Source of the DNA: Streptomyces sp. XD-27
GTDB taxonomy: Bacteria; Actinomycetota; Actinomycetes; Streptomycetales; Streptomycetaceae
NCBI RefSeq assembly: GCF_030553055.1
Contig: NZ_CP130713.1
Span: 2,046,001 to 2,110,000, forward strand
DNA: 64,000 bases
Reading direction: 5' to 3'
Shown here in pieces: positions 18,551 through 27,393 of this stretch. The position numbers and the translations under genes were made by a program. Position 1 is the stretch's first letter. The number at the start of each line of letters is the position of its first letter. The notes under the pieces were generated by a model. That model was not told the origin of the DNA and searched no databases. It saw only the letters and a program-made list of their open reading frames with translations.

Positions 18551-19408
18551 ATGTCTGGCCAGTCGCTTCTTGTCCCGGGGACGCTCTCCCCCGCCCGTTC
18601 CGTGCCCGCTTCGATCCCCCGCCCCGAGTACGTGGGCAAGGCCGCGCCGACCCCGTACACCGGGCCCGAGGTGCAGGACGCCGAGACGATCGAGCGGATG
18701 CGGATCGCCGGGCGGATCGCCGCGCAGGCCATGGCGGAGGCCGCCAAGCTCATCGCGCCGGGGGTCACCACCGACGAGCTGGACCGGGTGGCGCACGCGT
18801 ACATGTGCGACCACGGGGCCTATCCGTCGACGCTGGGGTACCGCGGCTTCCCCAAGTCGCTGTGCGCGTCGATCAACGAGGTCATCTGCCACGGCATCCC
18901 CGACTCCACGGTGCTGCGGGACGGCGACATCGTGAACCTCGACGTCACCGCCTTCGTCGGGGGCGTACACGGCGACAACAACGCCACCTACCTGTGCGGC
19001 GAGGTGGACGAGGAGTCCCGGCTGCTGGTCGAGCGGACCCGGGAGTCCCTGAACCGCGCGATCAAGGCGGTGAAGCCGGGCCGCCAGATCAACATCATCG
19101 GCCGGGTCATCGAGTCCTACGCCAAGCGGTTCGGGTACGGCGTCGTGCGCGACTTCACCGGCCACGGCATCAACTCGGCGTTCCACTCCGGCCTGATCGT
19201 GCCGCACTACGACAGCCCGCACCACACGACCGAGATCAAGCCGGGGATGACCTTCACCATCGAGCCGATGCTGACGCTGGGGACGCACGAGTACGACATG
19301 TGGGAGGACGGCTGGACCGTCGTCACCAAGGACCGCAAGCGGACGGCCCAGTTCGAGCACACCCTGGTCGTGACCGACACCGGTGCGGAGATTCTCACCC
19401 TCCCGTAG
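18551..19408 (+). CDS. map: Type I methionine aminopeptidase
   Basis: 285 residues; removes the N-terminal Met from nascent proteins. All five metal ligands are visible: Asp in VNLDVTAF, Asp in HGDNNAT, His in TGHGI, Glu in TIEPM and Glu in QFEHT. The substrate His is in CHGIPD. The N-terminus has a Pro-rich extension (about residues 10-40) of the kind found in the longer actinobacterial MAPs. ATG at 18551 is chosen because the upstream in-frame extension lacks homology and overlaps the 70-residue protein gene. Confidence 0.96.
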   Translation: MSGQSLLVPGTLSPARSVPASIPRPEYVGKAAPTPYTGPEVQDAETIERMRIAGRIAAQAMAEAAKLIAPGVTTDELDRVAHAYMCDHGAYPSTLGYRGFPKSLCASINEVICHGIPDSTVLRDGDIVNLDVTAFVGGVHGDNNATYLCGEVDEESRLLVERTRESLNRAIKAVKPGRQINIIGRVIESYAKRFGYGVVRDFTGHGINSAFHSGLIVPHYDSPHHTTEIKPGMTFTIEPMLTLGTHEYDMWEDGWTVVTKDRKRTAQFEHTLVVTDTGAEILTLP

Positions 19409-19441
19409 GTTTTACCGACAGCGCGTCGGGAAGGCTTTGAC

Positions 19442-19460
19442 TTAGGCAAGCCTAAGTAAC
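19442..19460. promoter_or_regulatory. Iron box (DmdR1/IdeR-type operator) before haem oxygenase
   Basis: CTTAGGC-AA-GCCTAAG (19441-19456) is a near-perfect palindrome, and the 19-mer starting at 19442 matches 14 of 19 positions of the DtxR/IdeR/DmdR consensus TWAGGTWAGSCTWACCTWA. It lies about 45 bp before the haem oxygenase start, so iron-loaded DmdR1 would repress that gene. Confidence 0.75.
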
Positions 19461-19502
19461 GATACTTGTCTTCCCGTCCCCTCTTGGTACCCGGAGGCCG
19501 TC

Positions 19503-20189
19503 TTGGACGCCGCAGCCGCAGCAGCAGCCGGCACGACGCCGTATCCGCCGTTCTCCGTGCTCATCCGCACGGCCTCGCACGAGCAGCACACCGAGGCCGA
19601 GAACTCCACGTTCATGAGCGACATGCTCGGCGGCAGGCTCGGCGTCGACGCCTACCGGCGCTACACCGAGCAGCTGTGGTTCGTCTACCGCGCGCTGGAG
19701 TCCTGCTCCGCGCGGCTCGCCGCCGATCCGGTCGCGGGCCCGTTCATACAGCCCGAGCTGGCCCGTACCGCCGAGCTGGAGCGCGACCTCGCGCACCTCG
19801 GCGGCACCGGCTGGCGGACGGGCCTGCGGCCGCTGCCCGCGACGGCGGCGTACGCGGCGCGGGTCGAGGAGTGCGCGCGCACCTGGCCCGCGGGCTATGT
19901 CGCCCACCACTACACCCGCTATCTCGGCGACCTCTCCGGCGGCCAGATCATCCGCGGCACGGCGGAGAAGACGTGGGGCTTTGAACGCAAAGGCGACGGC
20001 GTGCGGTTCTACGTCTTCGAGGGCATCGCCAACCCGGCCGCGTTCAAGCGGCACTACCGCGAGCTGCTGGACGCGCTGCCGGTGGACGACCTGGAGCGGC
20101 ACCGGGTGGTCGAGGAGTGCAAGCGCGCGTTCGCGCTGAACACGGCGGTCTTCCGGGAGTTGGGCGAGCAGTTCCCGCTCAGCGCGTAG
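19503..20189 (+). CDS. Haem oxygenase (biliverdin-producing)
   Basis: 228 residues. It cleaves haem to biliverdin, CO and Fe2+, releasing iron from imported haem. The proximal His region is TASHEQHTEAE (about 24-34), and the distal-helix glycines are in YLGDLSGGQ (about 140-148). The start is TTG (19503-19505), with GGAGG at 19493-19497. It is under an iron box and is the downstream enzyme for the HtaA/HmuTUV haem system that begins 1 kb away. The last 30 bp, including the stop codon, are duplicated in tandem after the gene. Confidence 0.93.
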   Translation: MDAAAAAAAGTTPYPPFSVLIRTASHEQHTEAENSTFMSDMLGGRLGVDAYRRYTEQLWFVYRALESCSARLAADPVAGPFIQPELARTAELERDLAHLGGTGWRTGLRPLPATAAYAARVEECARTWPAGYVAHHYTRYLGDLSGGQIIRGTAEKTWGFERKGDGVRFYVFEGIANPAAFKRHYRELLDALPVDDLERHRVVEECKRAFALNTAVFRELGEQFPLSA

Positions 20190-20228
20190 TGTCCGAGGCA
20201 GTTCCCGGTCAGCGCGTAGTGTCCGAGG
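20169..20228. repeat. 30-bp tandem duplication at the haem oxygenase stop codon
   Basis: CAGTTCCCGCTCAGCGCGTA begins the first copy (20169-20198). The second copy (20199-20228) differs at one position. The first copy encodes the last residues (QFPLSA) and the TAG. The duplication looks recent. Confidence 0.85.
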
Positions 20229-20936
20229 CTAGTCGGCGGTCCCGCCCCGTTCCCGGGTGACCCGGCCGCCGACCTCGACCGTGCCGTCCGGGTGCGGGCG
20301 GGTGAGGATCCGCGAGCCGATGCCCTGGCGGATGTCCAGGGCGCGGCCCAGCTCGTGGGTGAGGACGACGGCGGCGGCCCCGGTCGCCTCGTCCTCCACG
20401 ATGGCGTCGCCGCGCCGTGGGAAGGCCCGCGCGCGCACCAGCCCGGCCGACTCGTCCAGCCAGGCCCATGCGTACAGGAACCCCTCGCCCTCCGGCGGGC
20501 CGGGGATGGCGTCGACCTCGGCCGCCGAGCCGTACCGCTCGGTGCGCTTCCCCCGCGCCCACGCGGCCCGGCCGCGCACCCACGTCAACTCGCCGTCGTA
20601 CGAGACCGGGACCTCCCCGGCGGGCGGGCGCAGCACGTCCGGGGCCCGGCCGAGGTCCCGCAGCAGCCAGGCGGTGCCGACCAAGGGGTGGCCCGCGAAG
20701 GGCAGCCGGACACTGGGGGTGTAGATGTCGACGACGCCGCGCTCCGTGTCATCGATGAACACGGTCTCGCTGAAACCGAGTTCGGCCGCCAGGGCCTGGC
20801 GCCGCGCCGCCCCGGGCACGGCCGCGCCATCGCGCACGACGCCGAGCGCGTTCCCACCGCGCCCGTCCGGCCCTCCCCCATAGCCTTCGGCATGGGAGGT
20901 ACCCCCAAACACCCGCAGTACCTCGACACCGTTCAT
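20229..20936 (-). CDS. PhzF-family isomerase/epimerase
   Basis: 235 residues, somewhat short for PhzF proteins (260-300). The catalytic Glu lies in GFSETVFI, the glycine motif in FAGHPLVG, and the C-terminal signature is EDEATGAAA. ATG at 20936 is preferred over an in-frame TTG at 20948 because GGATGG lies 4 nt upstream. Residues 9-20 (GGTSHAEGYGGG) interrupt the conserved RVF-GPDGRGGN region. They are encoded by a REP-like palindromic element inserted in frame. Whether the enzyme is active is unknown, and so is its substrate. Convergent with haem oxygenase. Confidence 0.85.
   Translation of the reverse strand: MNGVEVLRVFGGTSHAEGYGGGPDGRGGNALGVVRDGAAVPGAARRQALAAELGFSETVFIDDTERGVVDIYTPSVRLPFAGHPLVGTAWLLRDLGRAPDVLRPPAGEVPVSYDGELTWVRGRAAWARGKRTERYGSAAEVDAIPGPPEGEGFLYAWAWLDESAGLVRARAFPRRGDAIVEDEATGAAAVVLTHELGRALDIRQGIGSRILTRPHPDGTVEVGGRVTRERGGTAD
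20869..20909. repeat. REP-like palindromic element inside the phzF-like gene
   Basis: The element reads CTCCCCCATAGCC, TTCG, GGCATGGGAG, then GTACCCCCA on the plus strand. It can fold into a hairpin with a TTCG loop. I recall this type of sequence as an abundant intergenic repeat in Streptomyces genomes. It is in frame within coding sequence and adds about 12 residues. Confidence 0.7.
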
Positions 20937-21033
20937 CAGGCCATCCAAGCAGACGCGGGTCCGCGCCCACCAGGGGACAGGATCCGGTGAGCGCGGACGT
21001 ACGAAGGCGCCTGGGCGCCGGGCCTACGGGGCG

Positions 21034-22581
21034 TCAGTGGCAGGTGCGCCGGCGGGTCGCGAACACGGCGGCCGCGCCGCCCGCCGCCAGCAGCCCCGCG
21101 CCGCCCAGCAGGGTCGCCGACGGGACTCCGGCGCCGGTGGCGGCCAGCGATCCGGTGCCGCCGGTGCTGCCGCCGCCCACGACGCCGCCGCTGCCGCTGC
21201 CGCTGTTGACGGAGGTGTCCGAGCCCCCGCCGCCGGGCAGAGCGGCGTCCTCGTCCAGGGAGACGGAGACGGTGACGGGGTCGAGGGCGTCGCCGGAGTG
21301 GTAGAAGCCGCCGAACGCCTTGGCGCCGTCCTTCGTCAGGGTGGCCGGCGCCTTGGTGAGCGTGACCACCCCGCCCTTGGGCCCGTAGGACGCGGGCAGT
21401 TTCAGCTCGGCGACGGTCAGGTCGTCGGACTCGGTGACCTTGCCCGTCCCCCGGTCCTTCGCGGACACGTCCGCGACCAGCGAGCCCTTCGCGCCCTTGC
21501 CGCGCACCTTCAGATCGCTGAACTTCAGGTCGAGGTCGCCGCCGTGGCCGGTGAAGCGGACCGTGCCGTCGAACGCCGCGTTCAGGGTGCGGGACTTCTC
21601 GTCGTACGTGCCCTGCCCGCCGAGGAAGCGGAACCCGCCGTCGGTCTTCTTGGCGCCGCCGGAGACAGTGATCTTGCCGTGCGCGATGGGTCCGGTGACG
21701 TAGTCGCGGAAGGACTTCTTCACGCCCCAGTCGAGGCTGCCGTCCGCCACGGTGCCGTCCTGCGACGGCCGTCCGGACGGGCTCGCCGGGGAGGTGGGCG
21801 AGGCGGTGGGGTCGCCCGTGGGCTTGCCCTGGGTGGGCGTGGCGGTGGGAGTGCGGGTCGGCGGCTGGGACGGAGTCCGCGTCGCGGTCTGGGGCGGGCT
21901 CTGCGGCGGGGTCGTCGCGGGTGTGGTGGCCGGGCGGCCCGCCTTCACCGTCAGCGTGGCCGGGTCGAGCTCCTGCCCCTCCTCGTACATGCCGTTGAAC
22001 GCCTTGGCGCCGTCGGCGGTCAGCGCGGCCGGGATCTTCGCGAACGTGACCGCGCCGCCCTCGCCCGCCCCGGGCTTGAGCCCGGTGAGGTCGAGCGAGG
22101 CGAGCGCGACGTCGTCGGTGGTCCGGCCCGAGGCGGTGACGTCGGCGGTGATCGCGCCCTTCGTCCCTTCCGTACGCACCTTCAGGTCGCTGAGCTTGAG
22201 GTCGAGTTCGCCGCCGTGGCCGGTGAAGCGCACGCTGCCCTTGAAGGTGGTCGCGACGGCGTGGGTGGAGGTGTCGTACGTCCCCTTGCCGCCGGTGAAG
22301 GTGAACGGGCCGTTCCCGTCCGCCTGGCGCGCGCCGTCCGCGACCTCGATCGCGCCGTGGGCGATCGGGCCGGTGACGTACTTCCGGAAGCCCTCCTTCA
22401 CGCCCCATTCCAGGGTTCCGTCGGTGATCTCCAGCTTCGGCGCCGCACCGCCCTGGGCAGCATGCGCGGGCAGGACGAGCACGGCGGCGCCGACGGCCGC
22501 GGTGGCGACCGCAGCGGCGAGGGCGAGCGCGCGGGTGCCTGTCCGGCGGGTGGCGCGAGGTGTGGCTGAGGGAGCCGTCAT
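21034..22581 (-). CDS. htaA: Sortase-anchored surface haem receptor with two HtaA domains
   Basis: 515 residues. A signal peptide (about 1-42, cleaved at AHA-AQ) is followed by HtaA domain 1 (about 45-190), a Pro/Thr-rich linker rich in TPT/SPT repeats (about 195-275), HtaA domain 2 (about 280-430), and a Ser/Gly-rich stretch. The C-terminal sorting signal is LAATG, a hydrophobic helix and RRR tail. LAxTG is the class E sortase motif of Streptomyces. Each domain keeps the Tyr in FRKYVTGPIA or FRDYVTGPIA and the His in RFTGH used by corynebacterial HtaA to bind haem. It would capture haem at the cell wall. ATG at 22581 has AAGGAG upstream. Confidence 0.9.
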   Translation of the reverse strand: MTAPSATPRATRRTGTRALALAAAVATAAVGAAVLVLPAHAAQGGAAPKLEITDGTLEWGVKEGFRKYVTGPIAHGAIEVADGARQADGNGPFTFTGGKGTYDTSTHAVATTFKGSVRFTGHGGELDLKLSDLKVRTEGTKGAITADVTASGRTTDDVALASLDLTGLKPGAGEGGAVTFAKIPAALTADGAKAFNGMYEEGQELDPATLTVKAGRPATTPATTPPQSPPQTATRTPSQPPTRTPTATPTQGKPTGDPTASPTSPASPSGRPSQDGTVADGSLDWGVKKSFRDYVTGPIAHGKITVSGGAKKTDGGFRFLGGQGTYDEKSRTLNAAFDGTVRFTGHGGDLDLKFSDLKVRGKGAKGSLVADVSAKDRGTGKVTESDDLTVAELKLPASYGPKGGVVTLTKAPATLTKDGAKAFGGFYHSGDALDPVTVSVSLDEDAALPGGGGSDTSVNSGSGSGGVVGGGSTGGTGSLAATGAGVPSATLLGGAGLLAAGGAAAVFATRRRTCH

Positions 22582-22695
22582 GGTCGGCTGTCTCCTTGGG
22601 TCGGCGGCCGCACGGGGCGGCACACGGTGGGGGTCGGCCGCACGGGGGCGGCACAGGGTCGACGGGCACGCCGGTCGGGCGGCGCTGCCCTGGTG

Positions 22696-24108
22696 TCAGT
22701 CGTCGCCCGTTTCGGGCGCGCGGCGCCTGCGCCGCAGGGCGACAACAGCCGCCGCCGCTGCGGCGAGAGCGCCCGCGGCGCACAGCGCCGCAACCAACGG
22801 CCCGGCCGACGACGAAGACGAGGAAGAACCGTCCGCCGCCTCGCGCGCCGCGGGCTTCGGCGGCGCCGACGCCGACGGCGCGTCGCCGAGGTCGGGCAGG
22901 GCCGGGAGCCGGGCGGAGTCGTCGAGCGCCACGGCGAGGGAGACCGGGTCCATCCCGGTGCCCGCCGCGTACATGCCGCCGAAGGCCCGCGCGCCCCGGG
23001 CGGTCAGCGCCGCGGGGGCCTCCGTCACCGCGATCAGGCCGTCGCGGGGCCGCAGTTCACCGGCCTTGAAGGTGACCAGCGGTACGTCCTGGTCGGCACC
23101 GGCGCCGGCACGGCGTACATCGGCCGAGAGCGTGCCCGTGCCGTCCCTCCCGACCCGTACGGACACCCCGCTCAGCGTGAGGTCCAGGTCCTTGCCGGTG
23201 AACCGCAGCGACCCGGCGAACGTGCCCTCCAGCGTGTCCTGGTCCGTGTCGTACGTGCCGTGCCCGGCGGGGAACCGGAACAGCGTCCCGCCGTCCTGGG
23301 CGCCCTCGGACAGCCGCCAGGATCCCTGGGCGACGGAGCCCGTGACGTATTCACGGAAGGTCCGGCGGACGCCCCAGTCGACGGCCGCGTTCTCGAACCG
23401 GCCCTTGGCGGGGGCCTCGGCAGGCTTGCCGGGGCGCTTCGCGGTGGGGCTCGGCGACGCGGTGCCCTCCGGCCGCGCGGGCCCCGACGTGACGTCGACC
23501 GACAGGTTCAGCGGATCCAGCGCGGCGCCCTCGGCGTAGTACCCCGCGAAGGCCCGCGCGCCCTCGGCGGTGAGCCGGGTGGGGACGGCGTCGAGGCGGA
23601 CCGCCGTGCCGCCGCCCCGCATGTTCACCCCCGTCAGGTCGAGTGCGGCCAGCGGGACACGGGCGGCGGAGGTGACCGTTCCGCTGCCGCGCGCCTTGCT
23701 GGTCATGTCGGCGTAGAGGGTGCCGCGGCCGCCGCTGATCCGGACCACGGGATCGGCGATGGCCAGGTCCAGTTCATGGCTGCCGTCGGGCTTCGGGTGA
23801 CCGGTGAACCGCACGCCTCCGGTGAAGCGCGCCTCGAAGGCACCGGTGTCCGCGTCGTACGCGCCCTTGGCGGAGTGGAACCGGAAGTCGCTGTCCCCCG
23901 CCGTGGCCGCACCGCCGTTGAGGGTCCACTTCCCCTTGGCGATCGGCCCGGTCACGTAGCTCTGGAACGACGCCTTGACGCCCCAGTCGAGCCGCCCACC
24001 GGAGACCTGGTGGCCCTCCGCGTGCGCCCCGGTGGCAGGGAGCAGGGCCGCCGCCAGCGCCGCCAGGAGCATGACGGCGCGGGCACGGACCCGTCTGGAC
24101 GGCAGCAT
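22696..24108 (-). CDS. Membrane-anchored haem receptor with two HtaA domains
   Basis: 470 residues: signal peptide (about 1-30), two HtaA domains (about 32-190 and 225-385), a Pro/Ser-rich linker and a C-terminal helix followed by RRRRR, without an LPxTG-like motif. Domain 1 keeps SFQSYVTGPIA and RFTGH. Domain 2 has TFREYVTG and LRFTGKDLDL, so the His expected to support the axial Tyr is a Lys. Domain 2 may therefore bind haem weakly or pass it on. ATG 24108 has GGGGAGGGG upstream. Its promoter region holds the best iron box in the window and is shared with hmuT on the other strand. Confidence 0.9.
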   Translation of the reverse strand: MLPSRRVRARAVMLLAALAAALLPATGAHAEGHQVSGGRLDWGVKASFQSYVTGPIAKGKWTLNGGAATAGDSDFRFHSAKGAYDADTGAFEARFTGGVRFTGHPKPDGSHELDLAIADPVVRISGGRGTLYADMTSKARGSGTVTSAARVPLAALDLTGVNMRGGGTAVRLDAVPTRLTAEGARAFAGYYAEGAALDPLNLSVDVTSGPARPEGTASPSPTAKRPGKPAEAPAKGRFENAAVDWGVRRTFREYVTGSVAQGSWRLSEGAQDGGTLFRFPAGHGTYDTDQDTLEGTFAGSLRFTGKDLDLTLSGVSVRVGRDGTGTLSADVRRAGAGADQDVPLVTFKAGELRPRDGLIAVTEAPAALTARGARAFGGMYAAGTGMDPVSLAVALDDSARLPALPDLGDAPSASAPPKPAAREAADGSSSSSSSAGPLVAALCAAGALAAAAAAVVALRRRRRAPETGDD

Positions 24109-24135
24109 CGATGACCCCTCCCCTGTCGCGATCAC

Positions 24136-24154
24136 GAAGGTAAGGCTAACCTAA
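24136..24154. promoter_or_regulatory. Iron box between the htaA-like genes and hmuTUV
   Basis: GAAGGTAAGGCTAACCTAA matches 18 of 19 positions of the DmdR1/IdeR consensus TWAGGTWAGSCTWACCTWA. It lies 28 bp before the leftward HtaA gene and 50 bp before hmuT, so one operator would control both directions. Confidence 0.92.
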
Positions 24155-24204
24155 GCCACATCGTGCCGGGTCGGCCAGAGCCGAACCGGCGCGACCGGAG
24201 CGAC

Positions 24205-25308
24205 ATGACCGACGCGACCGCATGGAAGGGCCTGACAGTGGATCAACGGCAGTCGTCGGACGGGCATTTGCCCCACTCCTCGCGCCGCCCGCACGCGCTC
24301 GGCGGCCTCGTCGCCGTCCTGGCCCTGCTGCTGGGCCTGACCGCCTGCGGCGGCTCCGGCGGTGTGGGGGACTCCGGTGGCGGCGCGCCGGGGACGGGCG
24401 CGCGCAATGGCGCCGAGCCCGCCGACCGCGTCGAACCGCTCACCGGCGCACCGCCCGCGCCCCGGCTGCCCGCCAGGGTCCGGTCCGCCGACGGGCACGA
24501 CGTCACCGTCCGCAGCACCGACCGCGTGGTGCCGCTCACCGGGGCGCTCTCCGAGATCGTCTTCACCCTCGGCCTCGGCGACAAGGTGGTGGCCCGCGAC
24601 ATCACCGCCACCTTCGAGCAGGCCAGGAAGCTGCCGGTGGTCACCCGGGGGCACGACGTCTCGGCCGAGAGCGTGCTGTCCCTCAAGCCGACCCTGGTGC
24701 TCGCGGAGACCTCCACCGGCCCCGACGAGGCCATCGCGCAGATCCGCGCGGCGGGCGTCCCGCTGGTCGTCCTCGAACCGGCCAAGAAGCTGTCGGACGT
24801 CGGGCCCCGCATCGGCACCGTGGCCGCGGCGCTCGGCGTCGCCAAGGCCGGCGACCGGCTGCGCCACCGTACCGAGGAGCGCGTCGAGAAGGTGCGCGAG
24901 GCCATCCCCGGCAGGAAGAACAAGCCGCGCGTCGCCTTCCTCTACGTCCGCGGCTCCGCTTCCGTCTACCTGCTCGGCGGCGCCGACTCCGGCGCGGGCT
25001 CGCTCCTGGAGGCCGCCGGCGCGGTCGACGCGGGCAAGGAGTCCGGGCTGAGGAAGGACTTCACCCCCATCACCAGCGAGGCGCTGGTGAAGGCCGCGCC
25101 CGACGCCATCCTCGTGATGGCGAAGGGGCTCGACTCGGTCGGCGGGATCGACGGCCTGCTGAAGGTGCCGGGGGTCGCGGAGACGCCCGCGGGGCTCGAC
25201 CGCCGCGTCGTGACCGTCGAGGACGGCGTCCTGCTCAACTACGGCCCCCGCACGGACGAGGTGCTGCGGAGCATCGTCGACCAGCTGTACGGGACCGGGG
25301 ACCGGTGA
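24205..25308 (+). CDS. hmuT: Haem ABC transporter substrate-binding lipoprotein HmuT
   Basis: 367 residues. A long cytoplasmic head is followed by a hydrophobic signal and the lipobox LTAC (Cys about 52). The type III binding-protein fold has two lobes joined by a long helix. VTRGHDVSAES (about 143-153) and VRGSASVYLLGG (about 248-259) carry the His and Tyr positions that coordinate haem in corynebacterial HmuT. ATG at 24205 is chosen for the GGAG 4 nt upstream; a GTG at 24163 would place the start inside the promoter region. The stop overlaps hmuU (GTGA). Confidence 0.93.
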   Translation: MTDATAWKGLTVDQRQSSDGHLPHSSRRPHALGGLVAVLALLLGLTACGGSGGVGDSGGGAPGTGARNGAEPADRVEPLTGAPPAPRLPARVRSADGHDVTVRSTDRVVPLTGALSEIVFTLGLGDKVVARDITATFEQARKLPVVTRGHDVSAESVLSLKPTLVLAETSTGPDEAIAQIRAAGVPLVVLEPAKKLSDVGPRIGTVAAALGVAKAGDRLRHRTEERVEKVREAIPGRKNKPRVAFLYVRGSASVYLLGGADSGAGSLLEAAGAVDAGKESGLRKDFTPITSEALVKAAPDAILVMAKGLDSVGGIDGLLKVPGVAETPAGLDRRVVTVEDGVLLNYGPRTDEVLRSIVDQLYGTGDR

Positions 25309-26390
25309 GCGCGCCGTACCGCGACGCGCCCACGCCGACCGACGCCGTGGTCGCGGGCATGCGGCGGGCCCGCGCCACGCTGCTCGCCGCCGGACTCGCC
25401 ACCGCCCTGGTGGTGCTCGCCGTGCTCGCCACGAGCATCGGCGCCTACGACATCCCCGTCGGCGACGTCGTGGGCTCGCTCCGCCACCGCGCCGGGCTCG
25501 GCGGCGCCGCGCTGGACCGGGTCGGTGAGAGCGTGCTGTGGAACGTGCGGCTGCCGCGCGTCGTGCTCGCCCTGCTCGTCGGCGCGTCGCTGGGCTGCGC
25601 GGGAGCGCTCATGCAGGGCGTCTTCGGCAATCCGCTCGCCGAACCCGGGGTCATCGGGATCTCCTCGGGCGCCGCCGTCGGCGCGGTCGGCTCGATCGCG
25701 CTCGGCCTGGACTTCCTGGGCAACTGGACCGTGACCGCCTGCGCGTTCACCGCCGGGCTGGTCACCGTCACGGTGGTGTACGCGCTGTCGCGGTCGGACG
25801 GCCGCACCGAGGTCGTGACGCTCATCCTCACCGGGATCGCGGTGAACGCGTTCGCGGGCGCGCTCATCGGGCTTTCGGTGTTCTTCGCCGACAACGCCCA
25901 GCTCACCCAGATCACCTTCTGGCAGCTCGGCTCGCTCGCGCAGGCCACCTGGCCGAAGGTGCTGGCGGTACTGCCGTGCGCGGCGGCCGGGTTGCTGCTC
26001 GCGCCGCTGTTCGCCCGCCGCATCGACCTGCTGGCGCTCGGCGAGCGGCCCGCACGCCACCTGGGCGTCGACGTCGAACGGCTCCGGCTCTGCGTCGTCC
26101 TCCTCGTCGCGCTGCTGACCGCCGCCGCCGTCGCCGTCGCCGGGGTCGTCACCTTCGTCGGACTGCTGGTGCCGCACGTGCTGCGGATGGCGGCGGGCCC
26201 CGGGCACCGGTTCCTCATCCCGGGCAGCGCGCTCGGCGGCGCGCTGGTGCTGCTGGCGGCGGACCTGACGGCCCGTACGGTGGCGCAGCCCGCCGAACTG
26301 CCGCTCGGGGTGCTGACCGCGCTCGTCGGCAGTCCGTTCTTCTTCTGGCTGCTGCGCAGGACCCGGCGCAGGCAGGGAGGTTGGGCATGA
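25305..26390 (+). CDS. hmuU: Haem ABC transporter permease HmuU
   Basis: 361 residues, FecCD family with about 10 membrane segments. LVGASLGCAGALMQGVFGNP (about 86-105) and PGVIGISSGAAVG are family hallmarks, and VVTFVGLLVPHVLRM in the C-terminal half is the ATPase-contact region. GTG at 25305 overlaps the hmuT stop, and its own stop overlaps hmuV (ATGA, 26387-26390). It is the middle gene of a coupled three-gene operon under an iron box. Confidence 0.95.
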   Translation: MSAPYRDAPTPTDAVVAGMRRARATLLAAGLATALVVLAVLATSIGAYDIPVGDVVGSLRHRAGLGGAALDRVGESVLWNVRLPRVVLALLVGASLGCAGALMQGVFGNPLAEPGVIGISSGAAVGAVGSIALGLDFLGNWTVTACAFTAGLVTVTVVYALSRSDGRTEVVTLILTGIAVNAFAGALIGLSVFFADNAQLTQITFWQLGSLAQATWPKVLAVLPCAAAGLLLAPLFARRIDLLALGERPARHLGVDVERLRLCVVLLVALLTAAAVAVAGVVTFVGLLVPHVLRMAAGPGHRFLIPGSALGGALVLLAADLTARTVAQPAELPLGVLTALVGSPFFFWLLRRTRRRQGGWA

Positions 26391-27289
26391 GACGGCCGCT
26401 CTCCAGGACGCTGTTCTCCTCCAGGACGGTGCCGACTCCCCGCACGCTGTTCGCCCCTCGTACGACCGCGCTGCCGCGACCGACGGCCCCCGGCGCGGTG
26501 GTCGCCGAGGCCGTCGGCCTGGAGGTCCGGCTGGCGGGCCGCGCCGTGCTGTGCGGCGTCGAGCTGTCGGTGGCCGCAGGCGAGGTGCTCGCGCTCGTCG
26601 GGCCGAACGGGGCGGGCAAGTCCACGCTGTTGGCCGCGCTCGCCGCCGATGTGCCCGCCGCCTCGGGCACGGTACGGATCGACGGACGCCCGGTGTCCGG
26701 CTGGCCGCCCCGCGAACTGGCCCGGCGCCGGGCCGTGCTGCCGCAGTCGGCCGCACTCTCCTTCCCCTTCACGGTCGAGGACGTGGTGCGGATGGGGCGC
26801 GCGCCGTGGTCCGGCACGCCGCGTGAGGACGAGGACGAACCCGCCGTACGCGCGGCCATGGCGGCCACCGAGGTCACCGGGTTCGCCGCCCGGCTGTTCT
26901 CCGCCCTGTCCGGTGGCGAGCGGGCCCGGGTCGCGCTCGCCCGCGTCCTCGCGCAGCGCACCGCGCTCCTGCTGCTGGACGAGCCGACCGCCGCGCTCGA
27001 TCTGCGCCACCAGGAGCTGGTGCTGCGGATCTGCCGGGAACGGGCGGCGGCCGGGGACGCGGTCGTGGTGGTGCTGCACGACCTGGGGCTGGCCGCCGCG
27101 TACGCCGACCGGGTCGCGGTCCTGCACGAGGGGCGGGTGGCGGCCGAGGGCGCCCCGACCGAGGTGTTCGACGCCCGACTGCTCTCCCGCGTCTACCGAC
27201 AGCCGGTCGAGGTGCTGCGGCATCCGCGCACCGGCGACCCGCTCGTCCTCCCGCACCGGCCCGCAGCCGCCGACGGAACCGTCGATTGA
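26387..27289 (+). CDS. hmuV: Haem ABC transporter ATP-binding protein HmuV
   Basis: 300 residues. A non-conserved head of about 35 residues, rich in Arg/Thr/Pro, precedes the ATPase. Walker A is GPNGAGKST (about 74-82), the signature is LSGGERARVALAR (about 176-188), and Walker B is LLLLDEPTAALD. It energises haem import through HmuU. The start is within the ATGA overlap with hmuU, with GGGAGG just upstream. Confidence 0.95.
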   Translation: MRRPLSRTLFSSRTVPTPRTLFAPRTTALPRPTAPGAVVAEAVGLEVRLAGRAVLCGVELSVAAGEVLALVGPNGAGKSTLLAALAADVPAASGTVRIDGRPVSGWPPRELARRRAVLPQSAALSFPFTVEDVVRMGRAPWSGTPREDEDEPAVRAAMAATEVTGFAARLFSALSGGERARVALARVLAQRTALLLLDEPTAALDLRHQELVLRICRERAAAGDAVVVVLHDLGLAAAYADRVAVLHEGRVAAEGAPTEVFDARLLSRVYRQPVEVLRHPRTGDPLVLPHRPAAADGTVD

Positions 27290-27319
27290 GAGGTGTATCA
27301 CGCCCCCAGCGGGAACTAC

Positions 27320-27338
27320 TTAGGGGAGGCTCAGCTAA
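27320..27338. promoter_or_regulatory. Iron box before efeO
   Basis: TTAGGGGAGGCTCAGCTAA matches 15 of 19 positions of the DmdR1/IdeR consensus. It lies 56 bp before the efeO start codon and 31 bp after the hmuV stop, so efeOBU probably has its own iron-controlled promoter. Confidence 0.75.
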
Positions 27339-27393
27339 ATTAAGTGCGCCCTTCGGCCTGCCCGAAAGCCCCTACGCACCACCTGGAGCCCTT

